A stretch of DNA of 8,165 nt from Solirubrobacteraceae bacterium. GTDB taxonomy: Bacteria > Actinomycetota > Thermoleophilia > Solirubrobacterales > Solirubrobacteraceae. The position numbers and the translations under genes were made by a program. Shown here one piece after another: positions 1 through 6,145 of this stretch (positions are counted from its first letter, which is position 1; each line of letters opens with the position of its first letter). The notes under the pieces were generated by a model that was given only the letters and a program-made list of their open reading frames with translations, had not been told where the DNA came from and searched no databases. The DNA lies in the NCBI GenBank assembly GCA_030149625.1, contig JASLHP010000131.1, positions 1 to 8,165 of the forward strand. Direction: 5' to 3'.

Positions 1-309
1 CACTCGCTCGAGGCTCTCCGGCGCCAGCTGTCCGCTCGCTCCCAACACAGCGCAAGCGAGCGCCAGATCGAGACCGGGACCCGCCTTGCGCACGTCGCCC
101 GGGGCAAGGTTCGCGACGATGCGCCGCGCGGGGAACTCATAGCCGGAGTTGAGGATCGCAGTGGTCACGCGCTCGCGCGCCTCGCGCACTGCAGCGTCCG
201 CGAGTCCGACGATCGCAAAGCCGGGGAGTCCAGCGCGCACGTCGACCTCGACGCTCACGTGTCGCGTCTGCAGCCCATCGATCGTGAACGCGTGCGCCCG
301 CGCCAGCAT
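1..309 (-). CDS. comM: ComM/YifB-type Mg-chelatase-like AAA+ ATPase, N-terminal part
   Basis: The 103 visible residues run from the start codon to the window edge, so the gene is partial at its C-terminus. They match the N-terminal ChlI-like domain of ComM/YifB: MLARAHAFTIDGLQ at the start, then VEVDVRAGLPGFAIVGL, REARERV, NSGYEFPARRIVANLAPGD and LDLALACAVLGASGQL. The AAA+ and C-terminal domains would lie beyond position 1. In naturally competent bacteria ComM is a hexameric helicase that promotes branch migration during integration of transforming DNA. Its role in actinobacteria is less clear, but the family is widely conserved there, often next to dprA. The ATG at 309 is supported by AGGAG (plus-strand 318-322) eight bases upstream. 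The 78-nt gap to the hydrolase stop shows no clear terminator, so some readthrough from upstream is possible. Confidence 0.93.
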   Translation of the reverse strand, partial: MLARAHAFTIDGLQTRHVSVEVDVRAGLPGFAIVGLADAAVREARERVTTAILNSGYEFPARRIVANLAPGDVRKAGPGLDLALACAVLGASGQLAPESLERV

Positions 310-387
310 CGCCTCGTCTCCTATCCGCCTTCGCTTGTTGGGCGGCGCAGGCTAGGACGCGCTTGGGACGGGACGCTCGCGCGGGTG

Positions 388-2148
388 CTACAGGCCGGCG
401 GGGTGGCGTTCGACGAAGCCGCCGCCGTCGTCGGACGGGCCACCCCAGCGCGAGCCGCCTTCCGCGAGCGCGACCGTGTCGAAGCGTTTGCCGTCGATGA
501 CCATGTAGGCGTGTTCGGCGTTGGCGTAGATCGTGATGTACTTGCCGGGGCCGGGTTCGCCGAATGACTCAAGACCGGTGGAGTCCTCGGGCGAGCTGAG
601 CAGGCCGCCGCCGTGCAGCGCGTAGGAGACCGAGCCCGAGCAGTCGTAGCCGGCGGACTCGAACGAGCCGTGGCCGCCGCCCCACACGTAAGGCCGCGTC
701 GCGATTTCGTCGGCGGCGGCGATCACGCGAGCGACGATGCTTTCGGCTTCGCCGCCGCCGGCCGCTTCGCCGGTGCCCGAGGTCTCAGCGGAGAAGGTGC
801 TCGGCGCGGCGAGCGCGGAGGGGGGCGGCGTCAGCGTGTTCGCGTCCTGCACGCCGATCACCGACCACGTCGAGGGCCCGACGACGCCGTCGACCGTGAG
901 GCCGTGGCGAGCTTGCAGACGGCGCACCGCGGCCTCGGTTTCCGGACCGAATTCGCCGTCCACGGGTAGCTTCAGTGCCTTCTGCAGCCACTCGACGGCG
1001 GTCGCGCCCGTCGCCGGAGCTGTCGCCGTCGCGGCTTCGGCCGTGCCGCCGCTTCCTGGGGTGAGCCCTTCGTCGCTCGTCGCGGCGGTCGCGGTCGCGG
1101 TCGTCGGCCGGGGCGCCTTGGGTTTGGGCAGGGCGGAGGCGGGCGGCGTGAGCGTGTCCTGGGCGTGCACGCCGATCACGTTCCACGTCGCCGGCCCGAC
1201 GATGCCGTCGACGGTGAGGCCATGGCGGGCCTGCAGGCGGCGGACCGCGGCCTCGGTCGCGGGGCCGAAGTCGCCGTCCGGGCTCACGTGCAGCGCGCTC
1301 TGCAGCTGTTTGACGGCGCTGACTTCGGTTTCTTGCGCATGCTTTTCCTGCGTCTGTTCTTCGGCCGCGACGCTCTTTGCTTCGGCTTCGGCTTCGGCCG
1401 GTTCGACTTCCGCGACGGCTTCCGAGCCGCCCGTCGCGCTGCTCGTCGTGTCCGCGACGTCGGTCGTGGACGCCGCGGCGACTTCGCTTTCGGGCGCGGG
1501 CGCGGCTGGGGCGGCGGGCAGTGTCGCGGTTCCGGGGAGCGTGGTGGCGACGTCTGCGATGAACGCGTTGGCGGCGCTCTGCGTGCGCAGCGCTGCGCTC
1601 GTCTGCGGGCCGACGATGCCGTCGGCGGTCAGGCCCCTGCTGCTCTGGAAGCTCCTGACCGCGGCTTCGGTTTCGGGCCCGAAGACGCCGTCGACCTTGA
1701 CCCCGCCGAGCGCCTTCTGCAGCAGCTGTACCTGTCTGCCTTCGGCGCCGCCCGAGAGCACGATCACGTGTTCTGTCGTCGTTGCCGGTTCGGGGCTGTT
1801 GATGGGGCCGATCGTCGATTGGCCGCTCGCGAGGCTCGCGGTCGGACCGACTGTCAGCGCCGCGAGCGCTCCCAGCGAGACGCGCTTGGCGCGCGAGCTG
1901 GCGGGAACGAAGCGCAGCTGCGCCGCGCGGCGGCGGGCGCGCGAGCGGCCGAGCGAGAGCTGCCACGGCGCGACGTCGGCGAGATCGCGCGGCGTGTCGC
2001 TGTGCTCGAGCAGCGCCGACAGCGACGCGCCGGAGTGTGCGCCGCGACGCGGGCGCGGACGCTCAGCGCGTGCACGGCGTGCGAGCGAGCGCTCCAGCGA
2101 GGCACTCCAGTGGTCGACAACAGCAAGATCACGCGGGGATCCCGACAT
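388..2148 (-). CDS. Cell-wall hydrolase: three peptidoglycan-binding domains plus NlpC/P60-like peptidase
   Basis: This 586-residue protein probably cleaves peptide stems of peptidoglycan outside the membrane. Residues 1-85 are Arg-rich and contain a duplicated PRDLAxVxxW motif (5-14 and 53-62), each copy followed by SLxRSxARR. Residues 88-109 (KRVSLGALAALTVGPTASLASG) look like a signal or anchor segment set unusually far inside the protein. PG_binding_1 domains lie at about 136-188, 278-327 and 382-433, each with DGxFGPxTEAAV and GLTxDGxVGP. Ala/Thr/Glu/Pro-rich linkers separate them, the longest at 190-277. The C-terminal peptidase (about 470-586) has PYVWGGGH, the catalytic Cys503 in YDCSG, and His546 in AEHAYMVIDGKRFDT. 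The third catalytic residue is not obvious. The ATG at 2148 is supported by GAAAGGA (plus-strand 2157-2163) eight bases upstream. Expression is probably set by the c-di-AMP riboswitch directly upstream, in line with known control of wall hydrolases by this riboswitch class. A long antisense open frame here is a codon-bias artefact. Confidence 0.92.
   Translation of the reverse strand: MSGSPRDLAVVDHWSASLERSLARRARAERPRPRRGAHSGASLSALLEHSDTPRDLADVAPWQLSLGRSRARRRAAQLRFVPASSRAKRVSLGALAALTVGPTASLASGQSTIGPINSPEPATTTEHVIVLSGGAEGRQVQLLQKALGGVKVDGVFGPETEAAVRSFQSSRGLTADGIVGPQTSAALRTQSAANAFIADVATTLPGTATLPAAPAAPAPESEVAAASTTDVADTTSSATGGSEAVAEVEPAEAEAEAKSVAAEEQTQEKHAQETEVSAVKQLQSALHVSPDGDFGPATEAAVRRLQARHGLTVDGIVGPATWNVIGVHAQDTLTPPASALPKPKAPRPTTATATAATSDEGLTPGSGGTAEAATATAPATGATAVEWLQKALKLPVDGEFGPETEAAVRRLQARHGLTVDGVVGPSTWSVIGVQDANTLTPPPSALAAPSTFSAETSGTGEAAGGGEAESIVARVIAAADEIATRPYVWGGGHGSFESAGYDCSGSVSYALHGGGLLSSPEDSTGLESFGEPGPGKYITIYANAEHAYMVIDGKRFDTVALAEGGSRWGGPSDDGGGFVERHPAGL
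850..1317 (-). repeat. Duplicated peptidoglycan-binding module inside the hydrolase gene
   Basis: The second and third PG_binding_1 modules (1168-1317 and 850-1005) are near copies at both protein and DNA level. Both read VDG/PDG-x-FGPxTEAAVRRLQARHG, then LTVDGxVGPxTWxVIGV and a TLTPPxSAL linker. Residues line up at an offset of about 106 amino acids. The first module (1585-1743) is clearly more diverged, so the most likely history is one recent internal duplication on top of an older one. This is coding repeat, not a mobile element. Confidence 0.85.
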
Positions 2149-2156
2149 CCGAGGCG

Positions 2157-2163
2157 TCCTTTC
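2157..2163 (-). promoter_or_regulatory. Ribosome binding site of the hydrolase gene
   Basis: GAAAGGA on the minus strand sits eight bases before the ATG at 2148 and fixes that start over two earlier ATGs at 2171 and 2176, which are out of frame with the hydrolase. The bases directly after it (CGCCT, plus-strand 2152-2156) are complementary to AGGCG in the 3' strand of riboswitch helix P1, so leader folding could reach the initiation region. Confidence 0.7.
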
Positions 2164-2176
2164 GATTCCATGGCAT

Positions 2177-2322
2177 GGCGCCTACGGGGTTAGCTGACGG
2201 GCTCGCGTAAACGTCTACGCTACGCCACACTGTGTGGCGATTCGCCCCAGCAGCCTCTCGGCTGCAGTGGGTCCCCCGCTCCGGAGCCCCGTGGGGCCCC
2301 GGATTCGGCACGAACAGGCGCC
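2177..2322 (-). promoter_or_regulatory. Cyclic di-AMP riboswitch (ydaO/yuaA leader)
   Basis: Read on the minus strand, the leader has the hallmark sequences of this aptamer in the right order: TGCCGAATCC, then GGAGCGGGGGACCCA, GGGGCGAATCGCC, and near the 3' end CGAGCCCGTCAGCTAACC followed by GTAGGC. It folds consistently. P1 is a perfect 7-bp helix (GGCGCCT, plus-strand 2316-2322, with AGGCGCC, 2177-2183). Internal helices include GGGGCCCC/GGGGCTCC, CAGCC-GAGA-GGCTG with a GNRA loop, and CGCCACA/TGTGGCG. It lies 28 nt upstream of the hydrolase start. This riboswitch class normally turns expression off when c-di-AMP binds, and in actinobacteria it typically controls resuscitation factors and NlpC/P60 wall hydrolases, exactly the gene type found here. 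Only 13 nt separate P1 from the ribosome binding site, so no intrinsic terminator fits between them, and control of translation initiation is the more likely mechanism. Confidence 0.94.
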
Positions 2323-2444
2323 AAAGTAACAGATCGCGCTGCAAGATGCATCACATGGGAAGGTCTGCAAGCATTCTTGCCGACGCGCCGCCATCGCCGC
2401 CGGCTGCCGCGAATCAGCGCGCACGCTGATAACTTCGCAGTCTG

Positions 2445-3092
2445 ATGCGCAAGAACGGACTCGACCCGCGAGTGCTGCTCTCGCTGCTCGTGTTGGTGGC
2501 GGTGGCGGGCGTCGTCGCCGTCGTCGCGATCGGCGGCACGTCGGGGGCGAAGGCGCGCAGCCAGGCGCGCGCCGCCGACTTCGACGCCGAAGGGCTGCTC
2601 ACACCAGCGCGGACCGCGCCGCCGCTGTCGCTGCGCAATTACCTCGGCCAGCGAGTGAACATCGACGCCTATCGCGGCAAGGCGGTGCTCGTAACGTTCC
2701 TCTATACGAACTGCCCCGACATCTGCCCGCTGATCACGTCCAACCTGCGCGTCGCGCTCAACCTGATGGGCCCAAAGACAGCCTCCAAAGTGCAGGTGAT
2801 CGCCGTTTCGGTCGACCCGCGCGGCGACACGCCGAAGGCCGTCGCGGCGTTCCTCGCGCGTCACGAGATGACCGGCCGCATGCAATACCTGATCGGCTCC
2901 GCCAAGGAACTCGCGGCAGTGTGGAAGGCGTGGGGGGTGGGCTCCGAACGCGACGCGCAGCAGCCGCAGTTCATCAACCACAACGGGCTCGTCTACGGCG
3001 TCACCGCGTCCGGCAAGCGGCTGACGCTGTACGCGTCGAGCTTCCAGCCCGCGCAAATCGCTCACGACGTGCCGCTGCTGGCCGCCCGCTGA
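2445..3092 (+). CDS. SCO1/SenC family copper chaperone for cytochrome oxidase
   Basis: This 215-residue protein has an N-terminal membrane segment (about 10-30, LLSLLVLVAVAGVVAVVAIG) and a periplasm-facing thioredoxin-like domain. The copper-binding signature of the family is complete: Cys90 and Cys94 in CPDICP, and the distant His179 in INHNGLVYGV. VSVDPRGDTP (121-130) is the conserved loop found in SCO1 and related redoxins. SCO proteins deliver copper to, or reduce, the CuA site of cytochrome c oxidase subunit II. The length is normal for a bacterial SCO. The ATG at 2445 has no visible Shine-Dalgarno sequence. A GATAAC hexamer at 2428-2433 would place transcription initiation near the ATG, so a leaderless message is possible. 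The gene is divergent from the hydrolase and 11 nt ahead of a TlpA-like gene, with which it probably forms an operon. Confidence 0.93.
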   Translation: MRKNGLDPRVLLSLLVLVAVAGVVAVVAIGGTSGAKARSQARAADFDAEGLLTPARTAPPLSLRNYLGQRVNIDAYRGKAVLVTFLYTNCPDICPLITSNLRVALNLMGPKTASKVQVIAVSVDPRGDTPKAVAAFLARHEMTGRMQYLIGSAKELAAVWKAWGVGSERDAQQPQFINHNGLVYGVTASGKRLTLYASSFQPAQIAHDVPLLAAR

Positions 3093-3103
3093 GCGCCGCC
3101 GCG

Positions 3104-3622
3104 ATGGCGCGCCGGCTGCGGCTGATCGGAGGTACGGCGGCGCTGCTCGCCACGCTCGCCGTGGCGGCCGTGCTCGGGCTGGCCTCCCACTCGGCGAGCG
3201 GTCGCGCCGCGCCCGCGCTGCCGCACGAAGCGCTGATCGGCGGTCCGCTCACGCTGAAGAGCCTGTTGGCAGGTGACGGCGGCCGCCCGGCGCTCGTCGT
3301 CTTCTGGGCGAGTTGGTGCACGGCCTGCGGCGAGGAGGCGCCGGCGGTCGAGCGCTTCGCGACGAGCGCCAGCGGGCGCGGCCGGATCGTAGGCGTCGAC
3401 TCGAGCGATGTGCGATCGGGCGCCCTCGGCTTCATCCGCCGCCATCGTTGGACGTTTCCCAACCTACGCGACGGAGAGGGGTTCGTCGGCAGCTCATACC
3501 ACCTGGCGTACCTGCCGACGACGTTCGTGCTCGACGGTCGCGGGCGCATCCGCGCGGCGCTGCTCGGCCCGCAGAGCGTCGCCTCGTTGCAGAGCGCGCT
3601 CACTAGCGCCGAACACAGTTGA
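3104..3622 (+). CDS. TlpA/ResA-like membrane-anchored thioredoxin
   Basis: The likely product is 172 residues with an N-terminal signal anchor (MARRLR, then a hydrophobic stretch at 7-27) and a thioredoxin fold. The active site is Cys72-Thr-Ala-Cys75 within VVFWASWCTACGEEAP, and the cis-proline loop is LPTTFVLD with Pro138. Both are diagnostic of the TlpA/ResA/DsbE redoxin group, which reduces disulfides in apocytochrome c or in copper-site partners outside the membrane. The frame is open further upstream, but that part overlaps the SCO gene. The ATG at 3104 gives a proper signal anchor and an 11-nt intergenic gap, although no strong ribosome binding site precedes it. Next to SCO1, a role in keeping the CuA or SCO cysteines reduced is the best guess. 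A general cytochrome c maturation reductase is the alternative. Confidence 0.87.
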   Translation: MARRLRLIGGTAALLATLAVAAVLGLASHSASGRAAPALPHEALIGGPLTLKSLLAGDGGRPALVVFWASWCTACGEEAPAVERFATSASGRGRIVGVDSSDVRSGALGFIRRHRWTFPNLRDGEGFVGSSYHLAYLPTTFVLDGRGRIRAALLGPQSVASLQSALTSAEHS

Positions 3623-3671
3623 GCGCGTAGCCGTCCCGGCCCGGCGCGGCGGCGGGCGAGCCGCTGTGCGG

Positions 3672-4643
3672 TCAATACACCGGCGTCAGGAAGTACACGC
3701 GCGCGGGCGGCACGGGCTCCCACGAGAAGACCGACCACATGCGCCCGCCGTAGCCGAGGACCCCGCGGATGGGAAGCCGCTCAGGCAAGTGGCCTCCCGC
3801 GATCGGCTTTGCGCCGGCGCGCACATACGCGGGGCCGCCGGTCGTCCCGTGCAGCACGTCCACGAGCGCCTCGTAGTGCGCCGGTAGCGGCCGCAGGCGA
3901 GCCGCGACGTGCATCGCGATGCTGCCCCAGGCCGCAAGCGCCACCGAGGCACAGCTCTCGCGCGCGAGCGCGGAGGACGGGCCGGGGACCAGCAGCGCCA
4001 CACGCAGGCTGCCGCTGGGGAACGCGCTCGCGCTGAGGAAGCGCAGCAGATAGGAGCTACCGCCGAGCTTCACCGACGTGGCGTTGCTCGACACGGGCGG
4101 CGCCGGCCGCAGCGTGCCCATCAGCAAGCCGCCGTCGCGGTACAGCTCGACGGGGATGCCGATGAAGCGGCTCACGAGCTTGACGTAGCCGAGGTCGTCC
4201 TGCACCGACATCACGTATGTGGCGAGCGGCTTGCCGTTCGAGCGCAGCGTCCCCGACACGGGCGCGATCACGTCCGGACCGCCGACGTCGGCGAGCACGC
4301 GGCCGGCTCTGACGATACGCAGACGCACGATGTGCCAGTGCGGCGTGTAGACGATCGAGTGCACCGCTTCGCGCACCGCCGCTTCGCTGCCGCGCGCGAG
4401 CGCGTCCAGCAGCGCCCGCGAGCCTGTGATGTGAGCGACGTCCCTGCTCACCTCGCGACTGTGCAGCTCCTGCTCGTAGATGCCCCGCGCGACAGCCGTG
4501 TCCACAGTTGCGATCGTGGCCCCGGCGGTTGCCGACGCGCAGCGGGGCGGAGCGGTGTTGGGCGCGGCCGTCGACGCGGCTGACGCTGGCAGCGCCATCG
4601 CCACACCGACGAGGGCTGAAAGGGGCAGCAGTCGCGCGATCAT
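3672..4643 (-). CDS. Secreted protein with Cache-like sensor core, no output domain
   Basis: This 323-residue protein has a classic signal peptide (MIARLLPLSALVGVAMALPASA, cleavage near residue 22). Residues 45-95 are helical, including REVSRDVAHITGSRALLDAL. The core at about 96-218 resembles the extracellular PDC/Cache sensor domains of actinobacterial kinases: HIVRLRIVRAGRVLADVGG, then APVSGTLRSNGKPLATYVMS and VQDDLGYVKLVSRFIGIPVELY. A second part (about 238-323) ends RMWSVFSWEPVPPARVYFLTP, reminiscent of closing strands of the same fold. No second membrane helix, kinase, GGDEF or other output domain follows, so it cannot signal alone as a one-piece receptor. Cys35 and Cys231 could form a disulfide. 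It lies 26 nt downstream of the VOC gene on the same strand, so the two may be cotranscribed. The Cache assignment is by pattern only. The ligand is unknown. Confidence 0.75.
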   Translation of the reverse strand: MIARLLPLSALVGVAMALPASAASTAAPNTAPPRCASATAGATIATVDTAVARGIYEQELHSREVSRDVAHITGSRALLDALARGSEAAVREAVHSIVYTPHWHIVRLRIVRAGRVLADVGGPDVIAPVSGTLRSNGKPLATYVMSVQDDLGYVKLVSRFIGIPVELYRDGGLLMGTLRPAPPVSSNATSVKLGGSSYLLRFLSASAFPSGSLRVALLVPGPSSALARESCASVALAAWGSIAMHVAARLRPLPAHYEALVDVLHGTTGGPAYVRAGAKPIAGGHLPERLPIRGVLGYGGRMWSVFSWEPVPPARVYFLTPVY

Positions 4644-4669
4644 GTCTTGGAGCCAGCGCTACGTCGTTC

Positions 4670-5116
4670 CTACACAGCCACGAGCCGCGGATTCCACAGG
4701 ACCTCCCACAAGTGCCCGTCGGGATCGCGGAAGTAGCCCGAGTAGATGCCCCACGGACGGTCGTGCGGCCCGCCGGTCAGCGTGGCTCCCGCGTTCTCGG
4801 CTTGCGCGAGCGCCGCATCGACCTCGTCCTTGCTCGAAACCGCGTGTCCGATGCTGAACTCGCCCGGCTGCGGCGCGCCAAGCGGGATGCCCGCGTCCTT
4901 CGCCAGCTCGGTGCGCGGGTACAGGCACATGATCAACCCGCCGTGCAGCTCGAACATCGCGCTCGCTCCCGCCGGCTCGACGTCGTCGCCGGCGAACTCG
5001 GTGCCGATCACGCCGCCGGACCGCAATCCGAGGCCGTCCTCATAGAAGGCAAGGGCTCGCTGCAGATCGGCCACGGCAAGTGTGATCACGTCGATTCTGG
5101 CTTGCATGCTCTGCAT
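4670..5116 (-). CDS. VOC (glyoxalase/bleomycin-resistance) family protein
   Basis: This 148-residue protein has the paired babbab modules of the vicinal oxygen chelate superfamily. The first module opens RIDVITLAVADLQRALAFYEDGLGL (7-31). The second contains FSIGHAVSSKDEVDAALAQAENAGATL (87-113) and ends GIYSGYFRDPDGHLWEVLWNP (123-143), whose YFRDPDGHLWE is the family signature. Candidate metal ligands are Glu138 and His91. The substrate cannot be read from sequence: members include glyoxalase I, dioxygenases, epimerases and antibiotic-binding proteins. The length is typical of a single-chain two-module member. Two starts are possible, ATG at 5116 or ATG at 5107 (MQARIDVITLAV). Neither has a convincing ribosome binding site, and the shorter form resembles usual homologue N-termini. 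Confidence 0.92.
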   Translation of the reverse strand: MQSMQARIDVITLAVADLQRALAFYEDGLGLRSGGVIGTEFAGDDVEPAGASAMFELHGGLIMCLYPRTELAKDAGIPLGAPQPGEFSIGHAVSSKDEVDAALAQAENAGATLTGGPHDRPWGIYSGYFRDPDGHLWEVLWNPRLVAV

Positions 5117-5153
5117 CTAGCTTACGTCAGCAGCCGCGGTACCAGGCCCGGTT

Positions 5154-5182
5154 CAGCCGCGAGTGCGAGCCATCCGCGGCTG
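5154..5182. repeat. 8-bp inverted repeat upstream of the VOC and small membrane genes
   Basis: CAGCCGCG at 5154-5161 and CGCGGCTG at 5175-5182 are perfect inverted copies around a 13-base loop. A further copy of CAGCCGCG lies at 5131-5138. The element sits in the divergent intergenic region between the VOC gene and the small membrane gene. It could be an operator or a leader hairpin. It has no T-tract, so it is not a typical intrinsic terminator. GC-rich sequence makes chance occurrence quite possible. Confidence 0.35.
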
Positions 5183-5220
5183 CTCACGCCGACGCCGCGG
5201 GTGGCCGCCGACGAGCCCGC

Positions 5221-5250
5221 TTGAGCCCCGCGATCGGCAGTGGCTAGAAT
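5221..5250 (+). promoter_or_regulatory. Sigma70-type promoter of the small membrane gene
   Basis: TTGAGC at 5221-5226 (four of six matches to TTGACA) and TAGAAT at 5245-5250 (five of six matches to TATAAT) are separated by 18 bases, within the normal range. Transcription would begin near 5257. That puts an ATG at 5253 upstream of or at the start site and leaves a short leader carrying AGGAG (5274-5278) before the ATG at 5289. Confidence 0.55.
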
Positions 5251-5288
5251 CAATGGCGTCAGCGAATCTCGTCAGGAGCGTGATCGTG

Positions 5289-5498
5289 ATGTGGTTGCGC
5301 AATTCGAGGCTCCTGCCCTCGCAGCCGTCCAGTCATCCGCGCGCCGTCGTCGCCATACGCGTGGTCGTCGGCATTTGGCTACTCGTCGCCGGAGCGATTC
5401 TCTGCGCCTCCGACTACTGGTGGGGCGTGCTGATGGTCGTGCCCGCGGCGCTGCATTTCTACCTCGCTTACCGCGAGGACCACAGCGTTCGGGGTTAG
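5289..5498 (+). CDS. Small membrane protein with two predicted helices
   Basis: The 69-residue product begins MWLRNSRLLPSQPSSHPRAVV and has two hydrophobic segments, about 18-36 (AVVAIRVVVGIWLLVAGAI) and 43-60 (DYWWGVLMVVPAALHFYL). It ends in a charged tail, AYREDHSVRG. No family was recognised, but the layout is that of a small inner-membrane protein of a common actinobacterial type. The start at 5289 is preferred because AGGAG lies ten bases upstream and the promoter predicts transcription initiation after the in-frame ATG at 5253. A GTG at 5286 is an alternative. The gene stands alone, converging on the SHOCT remnant 19 nt downstream. Confidence 0.65.
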   Translation: MWLRNSRLLPSQPSSHPRAVVAIRVVVGIWLLVAGAILCASDYWWGVLMVVPAALHFYLAYREDHSVRG

Positions 5499-5517
5499 AC
5501 GAACGGGCGTGGCGGCC

Positions 5518-5927
5518 TTAAGTCGAGAGCAGCGAGGACGATCGGCTCGAACTGTCAATGACCTGTCGAGTTCGCTGAGCCGTGTCGAGCAGCTTCGCCT
5601 TCGCGGCCTGAAACTCGTCAACTGTCGGTGAACCTGCCTCGTGGAGCGTCGTGAGCTCCTTCACCCGCGACGCGAAGTCGCGTGCTGTTTGTGCGGGCGC
5701 GGCTTGTTGGCTCGTGGCGGCGGCGACGGCACGGCGGGGCATCTCCGCCGCTTCGCGCTTCAACACGGCAACAAGTGGCCGACACCACGTTTCCTGAACC
5801 AACCCACCTGGGATTGGGCCCCCAACCCGATCACGATCATCACGGGTATGGTCACAATCGCGACCAACAGCAGCGCCTGAAGCGCCAAGGGCACCGTCGA
5901 GACCAGGTGTTCGAGGTGGAGCGCCGA
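5518..5927 (-). pseudogene. TM-plus-SHOCT domain gene split by a frameshift
   Basis: Two halves of one plausible protein lie in different frames. The 3' half encodes a SHOCT (short C-terminal) domain, DFASRVKELTTLHEAGSPTVDEFQ then AAKAKLLDTA, ending in a Ser-rich tail at the TAA at 5518. The usual SHOCT pattern is L-xx-LHxxGxxTxxEFxxxKxKLL. Upstream in that frame the sequence is Arg/Pro-rich and unlike protein. The neighbouring frame, open from 5927 to its TGA at 5760-5762, encodes VPLALQALLLVAIVTIPVMI and VIGLGAQ, a strong membrane helix. Helix-then-SHOCT is a common architecture. Adding one base between about 5763 and 5840, for instance at the GGGGG run around 5818-5822, would join them. 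It is therefore a disrupted gene, a base-calling error, or a -1 recoding event. A 7-C run at 5953-5959 is another possible indel site. The frame carrying SHOCT is itself open back to an ATG at 6030. Confidence 0.6.
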
Positions 5928-6145
5928 TCATCGCCCGCCTGATCATCGTCCGCCCCCCCGGTGATCGCCCGCGCCGCCCGCATACCGCGTGCAGCGGCTG
6001 ACGTCTAGCAGAGCGGACGAGCGCCCTCAACGACGCCCAAGATCGGCCGCGGCGCTGCGATCAGCGAGGTTCCGGCGACCGGCGGCATGGCTATCGCGAC
6101 ACGCAATCCCACGAGGGCCAGCTGCGTGCGGGCCAGCGCCGGTCG

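Noticed and set aside
737..2197. A 486-codon open frame on the plus strand opposite the hydrolase gene
   Set aside because: It is Ser/Ala/Val/Arg-rich with no domain and is exactly antisense to a gene with four recognisable domains. High-GC codon bias keeps the opposite frame open.
2323..2444. Promoter hexamers for the riboswitch transcript
   Set aside because: TTGCAG-like and TTACT-like words are present on the minus strand, but none combine at acceptable spacing, so no specific promoter is claimed.
2220..3065. A 281-codon minus-strand frame opposite the SCO gene
   Set aside because: Its composition is Arg/His/Ala-rich with no domain, and it runs through the riboswitch and antisense to an intact SCO1 gene.
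3623..3671. GC-rich inverted-looking sequence between the convergent thioredoxin and Cache-like genes as a terminator
   Set aside because: The possible CCCG/CGGG pairing is short and imperfect and there is no T-tract, so it is not better than chance in this composition.
6003..6145. Open frame continuing in register past the Imm-family stop (ALARTQLALVGLRVAIAMPP and onwards)
   Set aside because: About 45 codons with no ribosome binding site, no good start and no recognised domain; read-through of the TAG is not supported.
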